From Schizochytrium sp. TIO01 (taxonomy: Eukaryota > Sar > Bigyra > Thraustochytrida > Thraustochytriidae), in the NCBI GenBank assembly GCA_004764695.1, contig SMSO01000014.1, positions 261,148 through 325,147 of the forward strand: a stretch of DNA of 64,000 nucleotides. Reading direction: 5' to 3'. Position 1 is the first letter of the stretch, and each line of letters begins with the position of its first letter. Positions 1 to 10,652 of this stretch are shown piece after piece. Under the pieces are notes generated by a model. It did no database searches. It saw nothing but the letters and a program-made list of their open reading frames with translations, and was not told the origin of the DNA. Position numbers and translations under genes: made by a program.

Positions 1-916
1 TGCTATAAGTCCTGAGGATATTCAGGCAGACCCCCTTCGCTTTCATGGCGCACGCCAACTTCGGCAGTCGTCACAAACGAACCAGTAACCAAGACACACA
101 CGCGCGCGCTTGAGTTATAGGCATTTACCTTCTACGATCATTTCCCTCATTCGCTAATAGAAAAGGTGCCTCCTATTAGGCTATGCTATTCTGTTTCTAC
201 GCAGAACTCTTTCTTCATCATCGTTAACCGAGGCTACCTAGAAGAACTTCCATCTGCTGCTTGTCAGGCTTCTTCTTCTACTTCCTGCCAACCTACTACT
301 AGAGTAGTACAGATCAAAGAACCCAGACCTCAATCGAGCCGCTCCAAACAACTTTCTCTTCTTCAAGTTTGCAGCAGACCTTTAACTGCTTCAATTGCTG
401 CTCTGCCGCTGCTTCTGCAGCAAGTCCGGTGATTTGCTCTTCACGAAGCACTCGCTAGTTTAGTGTAGGAAGGATTCCTGACTTCTCCTGCAAACCCATA
501 CAATATTGGCTGATTCGCTCTGATCAATTGCATTATCGCAAGTGCAGTGCCCTCTTCTGCTGCTCTTCTGCAGCACGACACGACACGAACAAACAAACCT
601 TCTCTTTTCGTGATTGCAAGAAGCACTTAACTTGCAAGCTCACCATACCTTCATTCCTTTGTTTTTTCGCGCGTTGACCTAATCCATCGCTCTTTTCAAG
701 TGTATTCTCCGCTGCACTTCTCACTCAACAGCATCCAAGCTCACAAGTTCATTTTCCTGCGCCGTTTCTAGCTCACTAAGGTTTGCTGTATTACACTCAT
801 TCGCTCACGCTGATCAAATCGCATTACATTTCTCGGCACTTCATTTCATTTCACGGCATTCATTACACTTATTACATCGCATTTTTCACCACAGCAAGAG
901 TTGATAGACAATCATT
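1..916. other. Upstream region without a supported gene
   Basis: I see no convincing gene here. Short open frames on both strands lack recognisable domains and overlap each other. The last 200 bases are pyrimidine-rich and lead into the lipase ATG at 917, so part of this stretch is probably its promoter and 5' leader. Confidence 0.5.
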
Positions 917-2236
917 ATGGCGGACCTTGAAGCCCAGACTTCTCAGGAACAGGTTTCCAAATCCAGATCGAGTCGTCGGAGCTCGTCGAGCAGCGGCATC
1001 ACCGCGGCAGGCGACGGGCCTCCGGTTGTGAGCGTGGGGGGTTCTTCGCGGTTCTCACGAGCGAGCAAGCGCATCACCATGGGCAGCATCCTGAGCAGCG
1101 GTCTGGGCCTCCATGGCGCCATTCCGCCTGCCTTGGGGCCTCACCGCAACGTCGGAATTCTTCGTCTTCGCATTCCAGGATCTACATACGCTCAAATATT
1201 CTATCCTGCTCTGCCAGATGCGGAAAACACACACACGTGGCCAGAAGTAAAGTATTATCGCGAGGCAGCCGTGAAGGGTCTCGCAAACTTTGTAGAAGTG
1301 CCATACTCGCTCATGAGCAATTTGGTCAATGTCAAGCACCCGTTTCTGCTCAATGCTGAGATTGAGCCTTCCGAAGAACCATACCCTCTAGTAATGTTCT
1401 CGCATGGTCTTGGAGGCTCCGCAGAAATGTACTCCAAGGTTTGTATGGACATGGCCTCGCTTGGCTTCGTGGTTGTCGCGCTTGAGCACGAGGATGGCAC
1501 CGCGAGTTACTCCCAACCTGAAAATCTTAGTTCGCCACTCCCGTACACAGGAGCTCCCAAAGGCTTCCCTTATGAGCGGGACGGAGTCATCAACTTTCGC
1601 CGACCTTTTTTGGATCACCGCATGGCCGAGGTAAGCACTGCGCTTGAGTTTATGCGCAACGGGTCTGTAGAAGAGGCCAAAATGCAGCCTCTTTGCGAGC
1701 AGGAGCGTCTGCAGGATGTTTTTGATATGATGAACAAAGACGAGTTCTGGCTTTCTGGACACTCGTTTGGTGGTACCTCCACGACTTACGCAAGCTGCCA
1801 GCCTTGGGCAGTGGCCGCCAAGGGTATTATCCTCTTTGATGTCTGGCCGTTTCCCATTCCGAAAGATATTGTCAAACATGGCTTTGTGCAGCCCGTGCTT
1901 TCAATTGTGTCCGAAGAGTTCTACCACGGCAAGGAGATTGACATCACGCTTGACCTCCTTGAACACTCTAGCTCACCGCACACCTATAGCTTTTACATTC
2001 CAGGCACAAGACACCAGCAATTTTCGGACTTTGCCTTTGCCATGCGTGGATTAATGTTCCGCGTCGCAAAGGTTGCCGGCTCTCAGCCCCCTGAAAAGTC
2101 TCAGGCGGCCATATTTGCTGCTTTGCAGGGCTTCATGACTGCCGACTTTGAAGATGATTCTGAGGATGCGCGCCACTGGGCTAAGGATGCGGTCTTCGAA
2201 ACTGTCCTTAAAAACGCCGCTCAAAACTTGCTGTAA
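917..2236 (+). CDS. Platelet-activating factor acetylhydrolase-like serine lipase (type II / PLA2G7 family)
   Basis: A 439-residue single-exon protein of the alpha/beta-hydrolase fold. Members of this family hydrolyse the short or oxidised sn-2 acyl chain of PAF and oxidised phospholipids without calcium. The lipase elbow GHSFGG places the nucleophile at Ser283. The other triad members appear to be Asp308 (in LFDVWPF) and His366 (in GTRHQQF), in the order and spacing typical of PAF-AH. The block MFSHGLGGSAEMYS near residue 160 matches the family's oxyanion region. The first 60 residues are Ser/Arg-rich and show no clear signal peptide, so a cytosolic or lipid-associated enzyme fits better than a secreted one. 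The ATG at 917 (cattATGgcg) is the first in frame. Family assignment is firm; the physiological substrate is inferred. Confidence 0.88.
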   Translation: MADLEAQTSQEQVSKSRSSRRSSSSSGITAAGDGPPVVSVGGSSRFSRASKRITMGSILSSGLGLHGAIPPALGPHRNVGILRLRIPGSTYAQIFYPALPDAENTHTWPEVKYYREAAVKGLANFVEVPYSLMSNLVNVKHPFLLNAEIEPSEEPYPLVMFSHGLGGSAEMYSKVCMDMASLGFVVVALEHEDGTASYSQPENLSSPLPYTGAPKGFPYERDGVINFRRPFLDHRMAEVSTALEFMRNGSVEEAKMQPLCEQERLQDVFDMMNKDEFWLSGHSFGGTSTTYASCQPWAVAAKGIILFDVWPFPIPKDIVKHGFVQPVLSIVSEEFYHGKEIDITLDLLEHSSSPHTYSFYIPGTRHQQFSDFAFAMRGLMFRVAKVAGSQPPEKSQAAIFAALQGFMTADFEDDSEDARHWAKDAVFETVLKNAAQNLL

Positions 2237-3165
2237 ATTGACCATAATAAACCTCAACACTCAACACGGAATCCAAAGCCTACTTCTACACCTTTTAGTG
2301 GGTAGAAATTCTAACTATTAGAGCGCACTAGTCGTTTCTTTGGGTGCATTCCTACACAAATAAGCAGACTTTGTCAAAAATATTGACAAGTCACTCTCTA
2401 TTGGTATACGTGAATAAATGAACAAGATCGAAGAATGCGTAGAGCCTGCCTTTCTGCGTTAGTTACTTCAAGTCAACCTTTTGGAGCATTTTCAGAATGC
2501 CTTTTACCATGCTTCAGTCTTTTCAAATTAAATTTGATCATGATGTTAGTTTCTCTTTCATTCTCCTCTCTTTTACTGTATTTTCAAATTAAATTTGATC
2601 ATGATGTTAGTTTCTCTTTTCATTCTCCTCTCTTTTACTGTAAAGTTTTGTCGTTTGCGATACTTACTCCTGCAATCTCATCCTATCTATCAAATATAGA
2701 GTTCTCAGTTGCACAGTTATTCTCATTTCCCATGGCGGATCTATAATCCTTTTCGATTTAAGACAGTTGAGCAATCCGACGAAGAGTTCTTAAACTCTTT
2801 TTCGAGTCAGTGTTGATTTTGAGTTCCCACAAATACTCGAAACCATTGGCTTCGACGAGAGATTTGCTAATTGAGAAATGCTAAAGTGCTTGTTATGTTT
2901 GACCTATAAGATTTACCTAAGCTAAACTATACCCTGCCGCCCCCGCGAAGAATAAATGCAAACATGCTTGCTAATTCACAAATCAGGAACTCTTTCGGGA
3001 CTCTGACGCTCTTCAAGCGAAAGCGAAACCAGAGCTTGCATACAGAGTGCCGGTGGACGCTTTAGCTCGGAAGCGTATGCAAGCGGTCAAATCTAGTTAG
3101 TTCTCTCTCGACCTTGCTGCTGCACGGACTGCATCTCTTGGTCGTGAGCTCCACCACTCATCAAG
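2237..3165. other. Intergenic region between lipase and TAF1C-like gene
   Basis: AT-rich spacer with no supported gene. It holds the lipase 3' region, the 61/62-bp tandem duplication described separately, and the probable promoter of the next gene, whose leader ends caagATG at 3166. Confidence 0.5.
2520..2642. repeat. Direct tandem duplication, 61 bp and 62 bp
   Basis: Two adjacent copies begin TTTTCAAATTAAATTTGATC at 2520 and again at 2581. They differ only by one extra T in a T-run of the second copy. Each contains AAATTAAATTTGATCATGATG followed by a pyrimidine-rich tail. The near identity suggests a recent duplication or an assembly stutter. Confidence 0.9.
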
Positions 3166-4623
3166 ATGTCTCTGGCGGTTCTTCTGCACGACGAGGCTGT
3201 GGCGTATGCGATCAAAGATTCACGGGTTGTGCTTGCGAACCCAAAGACCAAACACCCTTACTCAACACGCCCTTACCATGAAAACAAGTTTGGCGTCCTG
3301 CACGCAATTGTGAAAAGGCGCGTTGGAAGCCAATTCATTCTTGAAGATGATGAATTAAACCCAGGAGGCATTTCAATTCCTCTACTCTTACGGTATACCC
3401 ATCATATCGTGCTTATTGATGCGATGCGAAATGCATATGGAAACTGGTCATGGGACCGAAAGAATGCGCGATGCTTTGAGATGAGCGAGGAGAAAATTTT
3501 GGATTTGCGATGGGGCCACTTTTTCCCAGAAAGTCACATAGCTCTCACAGACAATGCTAACCTTCTCGTTAATCCATTGCCTCCAAGCGTTGGTGAGAGA
3601 TTTTCTAATCACCCCCTGGCAACTCAGGTTTATCAAGTTTCCTCTCCTGAAGATAAAACTAAAACAAAGCCTATACTCGCATGCTTTGACTACCACCCAC
3701 GAGTGTTTACGATTGCAACCCATGACATCCTCTACACTTATGATACACGTGCAAACACAGGTACAGGTTGGATCTCTGATAAATTTGCAAATGACCCCAT
3801 TTGTGTTCTAGAAAAATGCACCACTCCCACACACGGACTGATTTCTGTGCATGAGGACACGGTGAGGTTATGGGACGCACGCAAGGCCAATATGCCTATA
3901 TCATCTCTTGAGCATCTCATGGCTGGCGTTCCTTTGGGCTGTGATGTAAATAAACGAACTCTTGTAGCCTGGACACATCAACATGGAGACATCATAGCCT
4001 GTGAACTTCGCGCGCCTTACTCACTTCCAACGTTTTTCGAATTTTGTTCATCTGCTAAAGCTCGTGCACTGAAAGCGGCGAGTCGAGCAGATGCAGAAGC
4101 CGAAAGCTCCAAAGAGGACAACAATCAAGAGAGCAAACAAAATAATGGCGAAGATAAAAAGAATAAAAAGAATAAAAAGGATAAGACTAGTAAGAGCAGC
4201 GGTAGCGATGACAGCAATAGTGGTGAAGACAGCAGTAATCAAGACAGTAGTAGCAGCGATGATGACGATAGCAGTGATTCATCTGATAATGATTCAATTG
4301 CGTCGGGGTCATCTGGAATGCAGTCTGCAGCAGAGGCCGCCGATACGTCGCTTCAACCAAACTCACAACGCTTTGCAGTTCTTGAAAAATATCTTGATCC
4401 TGATGATGCAACAAGATCTTTTTTATTCCGTCGCTATGTGGGTAAAAAGCGAATGTTGCAGGTGAAGTCTCGCCACCCCACCATTGGAGGCTATTTGACA
4501 CCTCGAGGACGATTGATGACTATGGATGTCTACGGTGAACGAAACAAGTTTAAGATGAATGTGGATATTACTCAACATAAAATTGAGCAGCACCAGCTGA
4601 AGCAAGTTCCTGATGACCTTTAA
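3166..4623 (+). CDS. Beta-propeller protein resembling TAF1C/Rrn6 (RNA polymerase I SL1 component)
   Basis: A 485-residue single-exon protein. The N-terminal 300 residues have degenerate propeller-like strands, including DYHPRVFTIATHDILYTYD and TVRLWDARKANMP (about 232-244). The HPR...D-R then LWD-R...P pattern resembles TAF1C/Rrn6, the propeller subunit of the Pol I promoter-selectivity factor. Residues about 308-385 form a Lys-rich then Ser/Asp-rich low-complexity linker. A basic C-terminal segment (about 395-485) follows, as in TAF1C, where charged tails contact Pol I factors. If correct, the protein acts in the nucleolus. It could also be an unrelated WD-repeat protein; I see no full seven-blade signature. 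The ATG at 3166 has context caagATGtc. Confidence 0.6.
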   Translation: MSLAVLLHDEAVAYAIKDSRVVLANPKTKHPYSTRPYHENKFGVLHAIVKRRVGSQFILEDDELNPGGISIPLLLRYTHHIVLIDAMRNAYGNWSWDRKNARCFEMSEEKILDLRWGHFFPESHIALTDNANLLVNPLPPSVGERFSNHPLATQVYQVSSPEDKTKTKPILACFDYHPRVFTIATHDILYTYDTRANTGTGWISDKFANDPICVLEKCTTPTHGLISVHEDTVRLWDARKANMPISSLEHLMAGVPLGCDVNKRTLVAWTHQHGDIIACELRAPYSLPTFFEFCSSAKARALKAASRADAEAESSKEDNNQESKQNNGEDKKNKKNKKDKTSKSSGSDDSNSGEDSSNQDSSSSDDDDSSDSSDNDSIASGSSGMQSAAEAADTSLQPNSQRFAVLEKYLDPDDATRSFLFRRYVGKKRMLQVKSRHPTIGGYLTPRGRLMTMDVYGERNKFKMNVDITQHKIEQHQLKQVPDDL

Positions 4624-5627
4624 AAAGACCATGTATTAAAGCATTTTACTGTTCGTGTTTCTCTCCTTTTGTTATTTCTATTTGCTTTCTCCACCCAGCC
4701 TTTTTTGTGTTGAACAATATAGATTACAAAGCACAAAATTAGCTTGTTCGTGAATTTCTCCGTTCATTATGATTTTTTGTTCTCTTTAAATCAGGGAGTC
4801 CTAAGAAAAAAAACATAACGTGTGACGCAGATACCTAAAATAACGGTCTTCATTTGTGCTGTTTCCGAAAACAGAAAGAATTGAAAAGTTTCTGAGGCAA
4901 GGACACAGCGCAACAACACACACAAAACACTTAATGAGAGAAAAAACATCATGGTAAACAAGGCACATTTGCTTATGTTGTAGTATTAAAATTGTTCGTC
5001 AGCATGAATGGATGTAACAAGATTGTTGGGTATGAAAAAAAAAAAATAAACGAGGGAGGGAGGGAGAGGGTACGAAAATATACGCGCGTCATCGCAGTTC
5101 TGTGGTGTTTACGAGAGACGTCGATACAACGTAAGATAAAGCGACAAAAAGGGACCCAACAATGTACTAGAACTATTGAGGCGTTGTGTCACAAGATATA
5201 AGAAAACAAAGAGGCACTGCATCGACGAGGCAAGCAAAGGGCAACTCAACGTTAGAAAGTTGATTGAACTCAGACCACGAACTACTGTGGCGACTTCCAT
5301 AAATGGAATACAGAAACAGGAGCAACAGCTTAGCAGACGGTTGAGATACTTGATTCTGTTGCACAGCCTAGCTGCTCGACTGCGTTCCTTTGCTCTAGTC
5401 TTGCGAGGAGGTGGTCACTTGGCCCCGGAAAACCACAACATTGGACAGGGATGACTAAAATCCCAAGATAAAAGAAGCTACAAGTACCTCCGTGATCTCA
5501 ATAGCAACAGTACGGTTCTAGAAAGAAAAATGAGTGCGAGAGACAAGGACAGACTAAACAATGGCGAGCTTGCGATCGTGTGGGGTCGTCTTTGTTAAAG
5601 TACTCAAGTGCAGTATGAGATCGGGGC
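4624..5627. other. Intergenic region, two 3' ends facing each other
   Basis: Convergent spacer between the TAF1C-like gene (+) and the hydroxylase (-). It is A-rich on the plus strand, with a short A-run near 5035 and a GGGA repeat near 5055. No supported gene. Confidence 0.5.
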
Positions 5628-6485
5628 TTATGCGTCCTTAGTCCGGTGTCCGTCACGGTAGACCTTAAAGGTTCCAAGAATCTGGTCCCAAATCATAGTG
5701 TTCTGTGCGTAGTTGCACTGTGGAAAACGGTGATGCATCTCGTGGGCACGGACAGAATAGCCGAGACCCAGGGGACCGAATTGAACGTCGTACTCAGTGT
5801 GGTTGAGGAAGGCCATAACGGCGTAGATTATGATGAAGATGGCAACTCCGACAGCATGGGCACCAGTCGGAAGACGTGCCGCCATTTGGAAGGACGCAAT
5901 GACGAGCGCCAAGCCGATGAACTGCTCCAAAGGGTGCTCGTTTGCAGCATCAAAGTAGCCTCGTGTGGGCATGGACTGACGATGGTGGTGCTTGTGGCAC
6001 AGGGCATACACAGAGGGGTGGTGCATAAAGCGGTGAGCAAAGTAGTACATGAAGTCGTCCAGCAAGAACACAATGTAGGTAAAGCCAAGAGTGTTGCCGA
6101 GTGTCACCTTAGTCAAATCGCGGGAGACGAGGCTCTCATCCTCAAAAAGCGCAAAGGCTCCAAAGTACATCATGCCGATGCCCTCCATGATTTGGTTAAT
6201 GAATAAAAACAGGTAGTCTTTGAACACCAATTCTTCAAGACCCTTGGCAATTGGCTCCGGTTCACGGGACGGGAGCTTGCTGACGCGGAACAGCTTACAG
6301 AACCCGAGCACAATAGGGTCCAACACTGTCACGCCGATAGCCTTGAGAACAACAAAGGCAATCCACACGTGCATCTCCAGGCCTAGAGGGTTCCATGCCG
6401 TCCTCTCTACTGAGTCCAGAGTGCCGTACGCCATCTCCAGCGCCTCGGTGGTGTTAAAGTTCATCATCAGCCCGCTCGCGTTCAT
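5628..6485 (-). CDS. Fatty acid hydroxylase / sterol desaturase superfamily membrane enzyme
   Basis: A 285-residue integral membrane di-iron oxygenase of the family that includes sterol C-5 desaturase, C-4 methyl oxidase and fatty acid hydroxylases. The His clusters are visible: HRFMHH (151-156), HKHHH (164-168), and HEMHH (248-252), with extra candidate ligands near NEH (182-184) and NHT (228-230). Hydrophobic segments lie around 41-62, 90-113, 132-150 and 188-225, leaving the His boxes on one face, as expected for an ER enzyme. The length is normal for the family. The start ATG at 6485 is the first in frame. Substrate (sterol, sphingolipid or alkyl chain) cannot be told from the motifs. Confidence 0.85.
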   Translation of the reverse strand: MNASGLMMNFNTTEALEMAYGTLDSVERTAWNPLGLEMHVWIAFVVLKAIGVTVLDPIVLGFCKLFRVSKLPSREPEPIAKGLEELVFKDYLFLFINQIMEGIGMMYFGAFALFEDESLVSRDLTKVTLGNTLGFTYIVFLLDDFMYYFAHRFMHHPSVYALCHKHHHRQSMPTRGYFDAANEHPLEQFIGLALVIASFQMAARLPTGAHAVGVAIFIIIYAVMAFLNHTEYDVQFGPLGLGYSVRAHEMHHRFPQCNYAQNTMIWDQILGTFKVYRDGHRTKDA

Positions 6486-7540
6486 TATTCACACCGTCGC
6501 CGAACAAACAAGCACACAGTCACAGCACACGCTGTCCCCGTTCAACCTATTCGTCAGCCCGCAGCCACTTGCAAGACTCCTTGTCTGCGATCTCCACAGC
6601 GGCCCGTTAGAGGTTTGCTTTCTCTGATCACTGCTGCTCTCCTTAAAGATGACGATGACGTGCGCAGCACAACAAACGGTGATGGCGTCACTGAGGTACA
6701 CGCTAAACTGACTGACGCGGTGTGAAGCAGGTAAGCAAGTTGGTGCAGGGGCTTGCCGTGCTCTCTGCTCGCGTTTGTCTTCTAGATGCAATGCTTCAGA
6801 GGCCTCGAGGTGACCTCAGAGGCACGTACGCTGGCGCTTCTCAACGCGCTCGTCCGCAATTCCCTTCTGCTGGCGCAATGCGATTCTCAATTTGGTAGCT
6901 GCCTTAGAGCGGCCCGGCTGACTACAAGTTTTCAAAGTGATCCTTCGAAAGCCAAAATGGTTTGTATAGCCACTTCTCTCAAGTGTGTTATCAAGAGGGG
7001 CAAATGAGCTATATACAGAGTGCGCACTGGCACATCGAAGCGTTTCGCCCTCCATACTAAATTTGTAGTTTCCTCTCAAAAGCAGCAGGTGGGACCCCTC
7101 GGAATGACATCCAGAATTCGATAAGTCAATGCCAATGCCAATGAATGCTGTGGTTCTTCTGATCAATTTCGTTTTCTGATCGCTGTGAGCGTCGGCAGCA
7201 GAGCCAGGATCGGCGCAGAACACGACATCAGAACAGAAGAGGTGGTTCTTCTCAAGGCGCGTAGAATTTAGGTTGTGGCGAGGGCGCTGAAGGCCTCGGA
7301 GGAAGCGGGACTGCTACTGATTTAGGTAGCATAGGTGCTAGCGTGCGCAGGCGGTGTTTTCTTCATCTTCCACCTTCATTGACTATATGACAAGAAAGGC
7401 AAATTCACCCATAATAATGAATGAAGGAATGAGTGAATGAATGACACCAGAAACGTAGTGCATACATTGATATCAATCCTTCGATCGACAAGTCAAGAGA
7501 CAAATGCCATTCCTGAACCAGCATCAAGTGCTGTGACGAT
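6486..7540. other. Intergenic region upstream of the hydroxylase
   Basis: No supported gene. The part next to 6485 should contain the hydroxylase promoter. Open frames seen on both strands are short and mutually overlapping. Confidence 0.45.
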
Positions 7541-7615
7541 TTGCCAGGTAGTTTGCGACGGGAAGTGCGGTTGTCATCTGGCATTCATTCATTCCTTCAC
7601 ATGAACCGGAGAACA

Positions 7616-7676
7616 CATTCATTCATTCATTCATTCATTCATTCATTCAAGCATTCATTCATTCATCCATCCATCC
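7616..7676. repeat. (ATTC)n microsatellite
   Basis: Largely perfect ATTC repeats with one AAGC interruption, passing into ATCC repeats at the 3' end. Confidence 0.9.
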
Positions 7677-8690
7677 AGGTTGTCGAGAGAGAGAGCAGAA
7701 GAAGTTGCTTCTACTCGCTTCAATCAATGATACCCCAACCCAAACCTACCTATCACCATTCTGCCAATCCTCTTGCTCTTTGACCTCCATCACAGCTGAT
7801 TCATCAGAGCAAACAGCCCGGCCGCCCCTGGGACGACGGAGAGCGCCATCATCAGCATCACCATCGTAAACCCTGATTGGTCCTTCTCCTCCGTTGTCCT
7901 GTACACAATCAATCAATCACTCAATCAATCCATCCAAATATTCTGATCACAGTCCATCGATTCAGCAATTTGGCAGCGGCATTGCAGAATGATCCCGAAG
8001 ACCCGCAGAATCAAGGACCAAGCTGTGCAGCTAAGCAGCTAACTAACCAAGCAGCCAAAAAAGCAGCTCAGCAGCTATCTCTCGCTCTCGCTCTCACTCT
8101 CACTCTCAAACGCAACTGCAACCATCCACACACACACTCACACATACACAGAGACGGAGAGAGAACATATTATTCACCGTCTCGACGGCATCGACGATGA
8201 TCATCATTCATGGCAACGGCAACGAAGTTTCGTCTCAAGGCCTCCGTCGATGCCTCCTAAGGCCGCCTACCGCAAACTCTAGGCCCTCGCTCTCGTTCTC
8301 TCTTGCCTGCCGTCGCCGTGAACCACAACAGAAATCGAGGCGAAACGAAAGCAGACAGACTCCTGGCGGCGCAGGCGGCGACCTCGCCACACCCTACGCA
8401 CGCACGTTCGCTCGCACGCCTCTCTGCCAGCCTCGCGGGCCCGCCCGAGCACCCGCGGAGGCCGAGTGCTCAGCGCCCTTGAGGAGGCTTGCGCTCGCTC
8501 GCGCATTTCTCCATTCGCGCTATCGTGACAGTGATCGCGCAATCGAGGCGAGGTCCCGCACATTCTTGTATGTAACCGTCGGTCGCAAAATGTTAACTCA
8601 CGCGCTCCGCGAGTATAGGAGTTCGCTATCCCTGTTAAGACACTTAGTCAGAGTCCCGCGGACGCCCGTTTAGTTGTGCTTTTTAGTAAC

Positions 8691-8739
8691 TATGAATGAA
8701 TGAATAAATAAATAAATAAAGAAAGAAGTAAGTAAGTAA
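8691..8739. repeat. (TGAA)/(TAAA)/(TAAG) compound microsatellite
   Basis: Successive tetranucleotide blocks TGAA, TAAA, GAAA and TAAG in one direction, consistent with stepwise decay of one original repeat. Confidence 0.85.
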
Positions 8740-8917
8740 AAATTAAATTTGCTCTGTTTGTGATGATGGTTTCGATTGTAGAGATTGCTAAAGTTGTGCA
8801 GATCAGCAGCACCAGTGATCGCGAGAGCGGGGCATTGGTATTTAGGCGGAACGCGTGAGGTAGGGCTTCTGGACCTGGGAAGCGGCTTGAGCGAGGTCTC
8901 CGTGTAGGTTGGTTGAT

Positions 8918-9277
8918 ATGTTTCTTCCCGCCCTGCTTCTTTCCTGGGGCGTGGCATGCGTCACCGGGGTAGCTCCGAACCGTGCGCGCTGTGAGCACCC
9001 GGTGTGCGAAACAAAGGAGGTGTGTACTGATGGAAAGGTGCTTCTAGGCGAGCTAGGCAGAGAGGTGCTAGGGCAGAGGTGTGGCGCCTGCTGTTTCCCG
9101 AACGGCTGGCTATGCGCTAGCTGGCTGGCTCAAGGCAGTAAAGCGCAACTCAATGTAATGCCACTGAATACAATCATTACGCTTAGTTTGTTTTTCCGCT
9201 TGAGCTTGCTTTGGCCTCCTTCTTCTGTTGGATCACGAAAGATAACTTTGAGTATATATCTGTATAGTACTAGTTAG
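8918..9277 (+). CDS. Possible small Cys-rich secreted protein (speculative)
   Basis: The frame from the ATG at 8918 would encode 119 residues. It starts with a signal-peptide-like stretch (MFLPALLLSWGVACVTG) followed by a Cys-rich segment containing CEHPVC, EVC, RCGACC and WLC. The last 40 residues are hydrophobic and look like chance translation, so an intron or earlier end is possible. I recognise no family. It lies in a repeat-rich, gene-poor stretch, and a chance ORF is at least as likely. Confidence 0.2.
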   Translation: MFLPALLLSWGVACVTGVAPNRARCEHPVCETKEVCTDGKVLLGELGREVLGQRCGACCFPNGWLCASWLAQGSKAQLNVMPLNTIITLSLFFRLSLLWPPSSVGSRKITLSIYLYSTS

Positions 9278-10624
9278 AAGTCTCAAAGCAGGATATTCTT
9301 GGGACACACTGATGTTCACAGAAGCGTGCTTTGCGACGCGTTGCGGTCATACTTTGTGAATTCTTACACAGCTTCGCCACCGTGGATCTGATCTGCGAGT
9401 TCGAGCTCTATAATATAAAGAGCAGCAGCTTTCTTGAAGCAAACTATACACAAGTGTTGGTGATCGAGGCGACGTAATTGGTGACCAGTCATAAACCCCT
9501 GTAGAATGCGATCCGTACCCTTGCAAGCCGTAGTCTATCGAGGGGGGGAGGGGAGGGGATCAGCGAAGCATACCTGCGACCATTCAACTGCGCTTGCTTT
9601 GTGGCGTCTCGCTCGCAAAAAGAACCATCCGCGGGCTTTATAGTAATAGCACCAAAACCGGTCGCCAACACTAGTTGCACAAAAGCTCAACGAAAAACTA
9701 TGGTCCATGCAAAAGTAAATTAATAAATTAAAATTAAAAAAAAATAAAAAATTAATTAGTCATAATAGGTGTCCTAAAATATGTGTATAAACAAGTGAAA
9801 TCCGCCCGGCTTGTCGAGCCCAGAAGTATATGGTTGACGCTTCACCAACAAGTGGGGTGGTAACAATACTCCCAGGGGCAGCGTATCAAAAGAATCGAGC
9901 GAGGGTTATAACTCGTAGCCACTAACCCCGGGAAGCCGGCCGGGGGATCGCGAAAACGCAAGTTTTTCAGTTTTTAGTTTTCAGTTTTTTAGTTTTTTCC
10001 TGTTCGACGATGTATTAAGGTTTTTTCTTTTAAAACTTCTTCTTCGACATCAATTCTGCAGAAACTAAAAACCTCCTCAGGCAAAGTTCACGCTGGTTCC
10101 TCAGCGCTTATTTTCAGAGCCCCATCCAGTTTTCTCTTTGGTCTTTTCACCTTATTCAAAGCAGGCCTCCTCGCTGTGTAGAGAGCGCCTTGTAGCAGTG
10201 AGCTGTCGGGCTCTTGCCCTATTTTATCCTCATCACAAAAGTTATCCTCATCACAAAAAGACAGCCCTTCCCGCTCAACTTACGTACAAAGCCTGACACA
10301 AAACCAATCACTTGTCCACCCAAACTTTATCGGCTGCATTTCGTGCTAATGGGCGGCTCTTACTCGACTCTCAGAGCTCGTGATTGCCACAGGAGGCAGT
10401 GACAGTGTGCAGGAAACCGCAGATATCTCGTCCTACTTGCGTCGCAAAGCAGCAGCAGTTCACCTCTCTTCTCCTCTACAGAAAAGGAAAAAATGATCAT
10501 AAAAAAGGAAGCTTGCCTCAGCTGCTCTCTGTTTGATGTTGCAGTTGCTGTTATTCTTGCTGCTGATGGCATTGTTTGCTTTTTCTTGTACTTGAAGGAA
10601 TTAAAGAAAACAGCGCCAGCTTTT

Positions 10625-10652
10625 CATCTTCTTCTTCTTCTTCTTCTTCTTG
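10625..10652. repeat. (TTC)n microsatellite
   Basis: Nine or so TTC units in a row, ending at tgttcgaatg. Confidence 0.85.

Larger units (their letters stand above)
7541..8900. other. Intergenic region with tetranucleotide repeats
   Basis: Carries an ATTC array, TCAA-type imperfect repeats near 7910, CT and CA dinucleotide runs near 8085-8150, a GC-rich island at about 8250-8560 and a TGAA/TAAA/TAAG array near 8700. Frames across the GC-rich island lack domain features and are probably chance ORFs. Confidence 0.45.

Noticed and set aside
8197-8673. 158-codon Arg-rich plus-strand frame
   Set aside because: Lies in a GC-rich island with long frames on both strands; starts with ATG but the product is low-complexity with no folded segment.
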